NCBI GenBank assembly: GCA_942159475.1
Contig: OW804097.1
Coordinates: forward strand, 5,299,685 to 5,363,684
Length of the DNA: 64,000 bases
Direction of reading: 5' to 3'
Origin: Sthenelais limicola
Taxonomy: Eukaryota; Annelida; Polychaeta; Phyllodocida; Sigalionidae
Part shown: one piece after another, positions 63,484 to 64,000 of the stretch
Layout of the letters: every line of letters starts with the position of its first letter
Position numbering within the stretch: the stretch's first letter is position 1
The notes under the pieces: model-generated
Database searches by the model: none
The model's input: only the letters and a program-made list of their open reading frames with translations
Told to the model about the DNA's origin: nothing
Made by a program: the position numbers and the translations under genes

Positions 63484-63882
63484 TCAATGTCGAAGGTAAG
63501 CTTTTCTTTCTGTGAGACCCCCACTACTGTTGCCGCTCCTACTATCAGCACTAATACTGTCACCTCCTGTTGTCATCGTTGTAGCATTGCTATGTATTGT
63601 ACTATACTCCTTTTTGTTTTCCTTCCCACTTAGTGTCTTCATCTCCTCTCTCGTTTTATTTCCCTCGCCAATATTGTTTATATCCTCTCCTACCTTCAAA
63701 TTGTCCTTAAAATTGATTTCCGAGTCGACGTCCATGTCTATGTTTATGTCTATGTTATTGTCTGTGATTTGAACGGCGGTACCTTTCTCCATTGGCATGC
63801 TCACTATGTATTTCTTCTTCCAATATCTCAATAGCACAAGTAGTATCAGTGTTGATAATCCTCCTATGATTTCTTTAAGCAT
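63484..63882 (-). CDS. Short ORF with N-terminal membrane segment (132 aa), unknown
   Basis: The ATG at 63880-63882 opens a frame with a hydrophobic segment at residues 6-19 (IGGLSTLILLVLLR), then basic residues and a long acidic, Asn/Asp-rich polar tail. It lies just upstream of, and on the same strand as, the ORF1-like pseudogene and may be its N-terminal part or a separate exon. No family is recognised. Confidence 0.3.
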   Translation of the reverse strand: MLKEIIGGLSTLILLVLLRYWKKKYIVSMPMEKGTAVQITDNNIDINIDMDVDSEINFKDNLKVGEDINNIGEGNKTREEMKTLSGKENKKEYSTIHSNATTMTTGGDSISADSRSGNSSGGLTERKAYLRH

Positions 63883-64000
63883 TTATAGCGGTTTCTACCG
63901 GTTTATAGAGGTATGATGGTTCTTCTCCTCTCATTTAACTGCCCTATTGGACAACCACTGTTTCTAGTGTTGTTGACTTCCCGCCATCTTTATAGCCTCT

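Noticed and set aside
1..64000. tRNA or rRNA genes
   Set aside because: No cloverleaf with a TTCGA arm and box A/B pattern, and no rRNA signature, was seen on either strand by eye.

Overview
This is a window of animal nuclear DNA, most likely from a marine invertebrate; I cannot name the species. The evidence is short spliced exons with consensus GT/AG borders, a vertebrate/invertebrate-type fibrinogen-related domain, AT-rich introns, and a dense load of LTR, LINE, Penelope and MITE elements. No bacterial-style operons, tRNAs or rRNAs were seen.

Layout. Positions 1-5392 hold the right-hand part of a Gypsy-type LTR element on the minus strand. It has a very large Gln/Asn-rich Gag, a textbook UUUAAAC frameshift site and an open pol that runs off the left edge. 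A LINE 3' fragment follows. From 6791 to 35760 lies a plus-strand host gene built of at least 15 small phase 1-1 exons. Each exon encodes one furin-like cysteine-rich module, and the last also encodes a GPI-anchor-like tail. Its introns are packed with mobile DNA, including a complete 9.3-kb env-bearing Gypsy/errantivirus-like element (7208-16519). That element has two 579-bp LTRs that look identical and sits inside a copy of a MITE family. The same introns hold several unrelated TIR elements. Positions 36527-37970 are a broken Penelope element carrying a foldback insertion with a 10-bp target duplication. Positions 38-46 kb are mostly repeats and low-complexity DNA, with a 30-bp minisatellite at 45.9-46.3 kb. 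Two minus-strand exons (47399-47643 and 50342-50603) encode a fibrinogen-related (FReD) domain, with a dead LINE in the intron between them.

The most notable part is 53-64 kb. A near full-length LINE (about 53110-59115) has an ORF1 protein with a coiled coil, an L1-like RNA-binding region and, at its C-terminus, a complete NADAR (YbiA-like) domain. NADAR is a family linked to removal of ADP-ribose from substrates. Its ORF2 carries an apurinic-type endonuclease and reverse transcriptase, with a single frameshift near the C-terminus. At 61-63.9 kb on the minus strand a second, broken ORF1-like sequence has the same coiled coil, RNA-binding and NADAR order, followed by an SGNH-hydrolase-like domain. 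Two independent copies of this architecture suggest that it is a retrotransposon lineage trait rather than a chance fusion.
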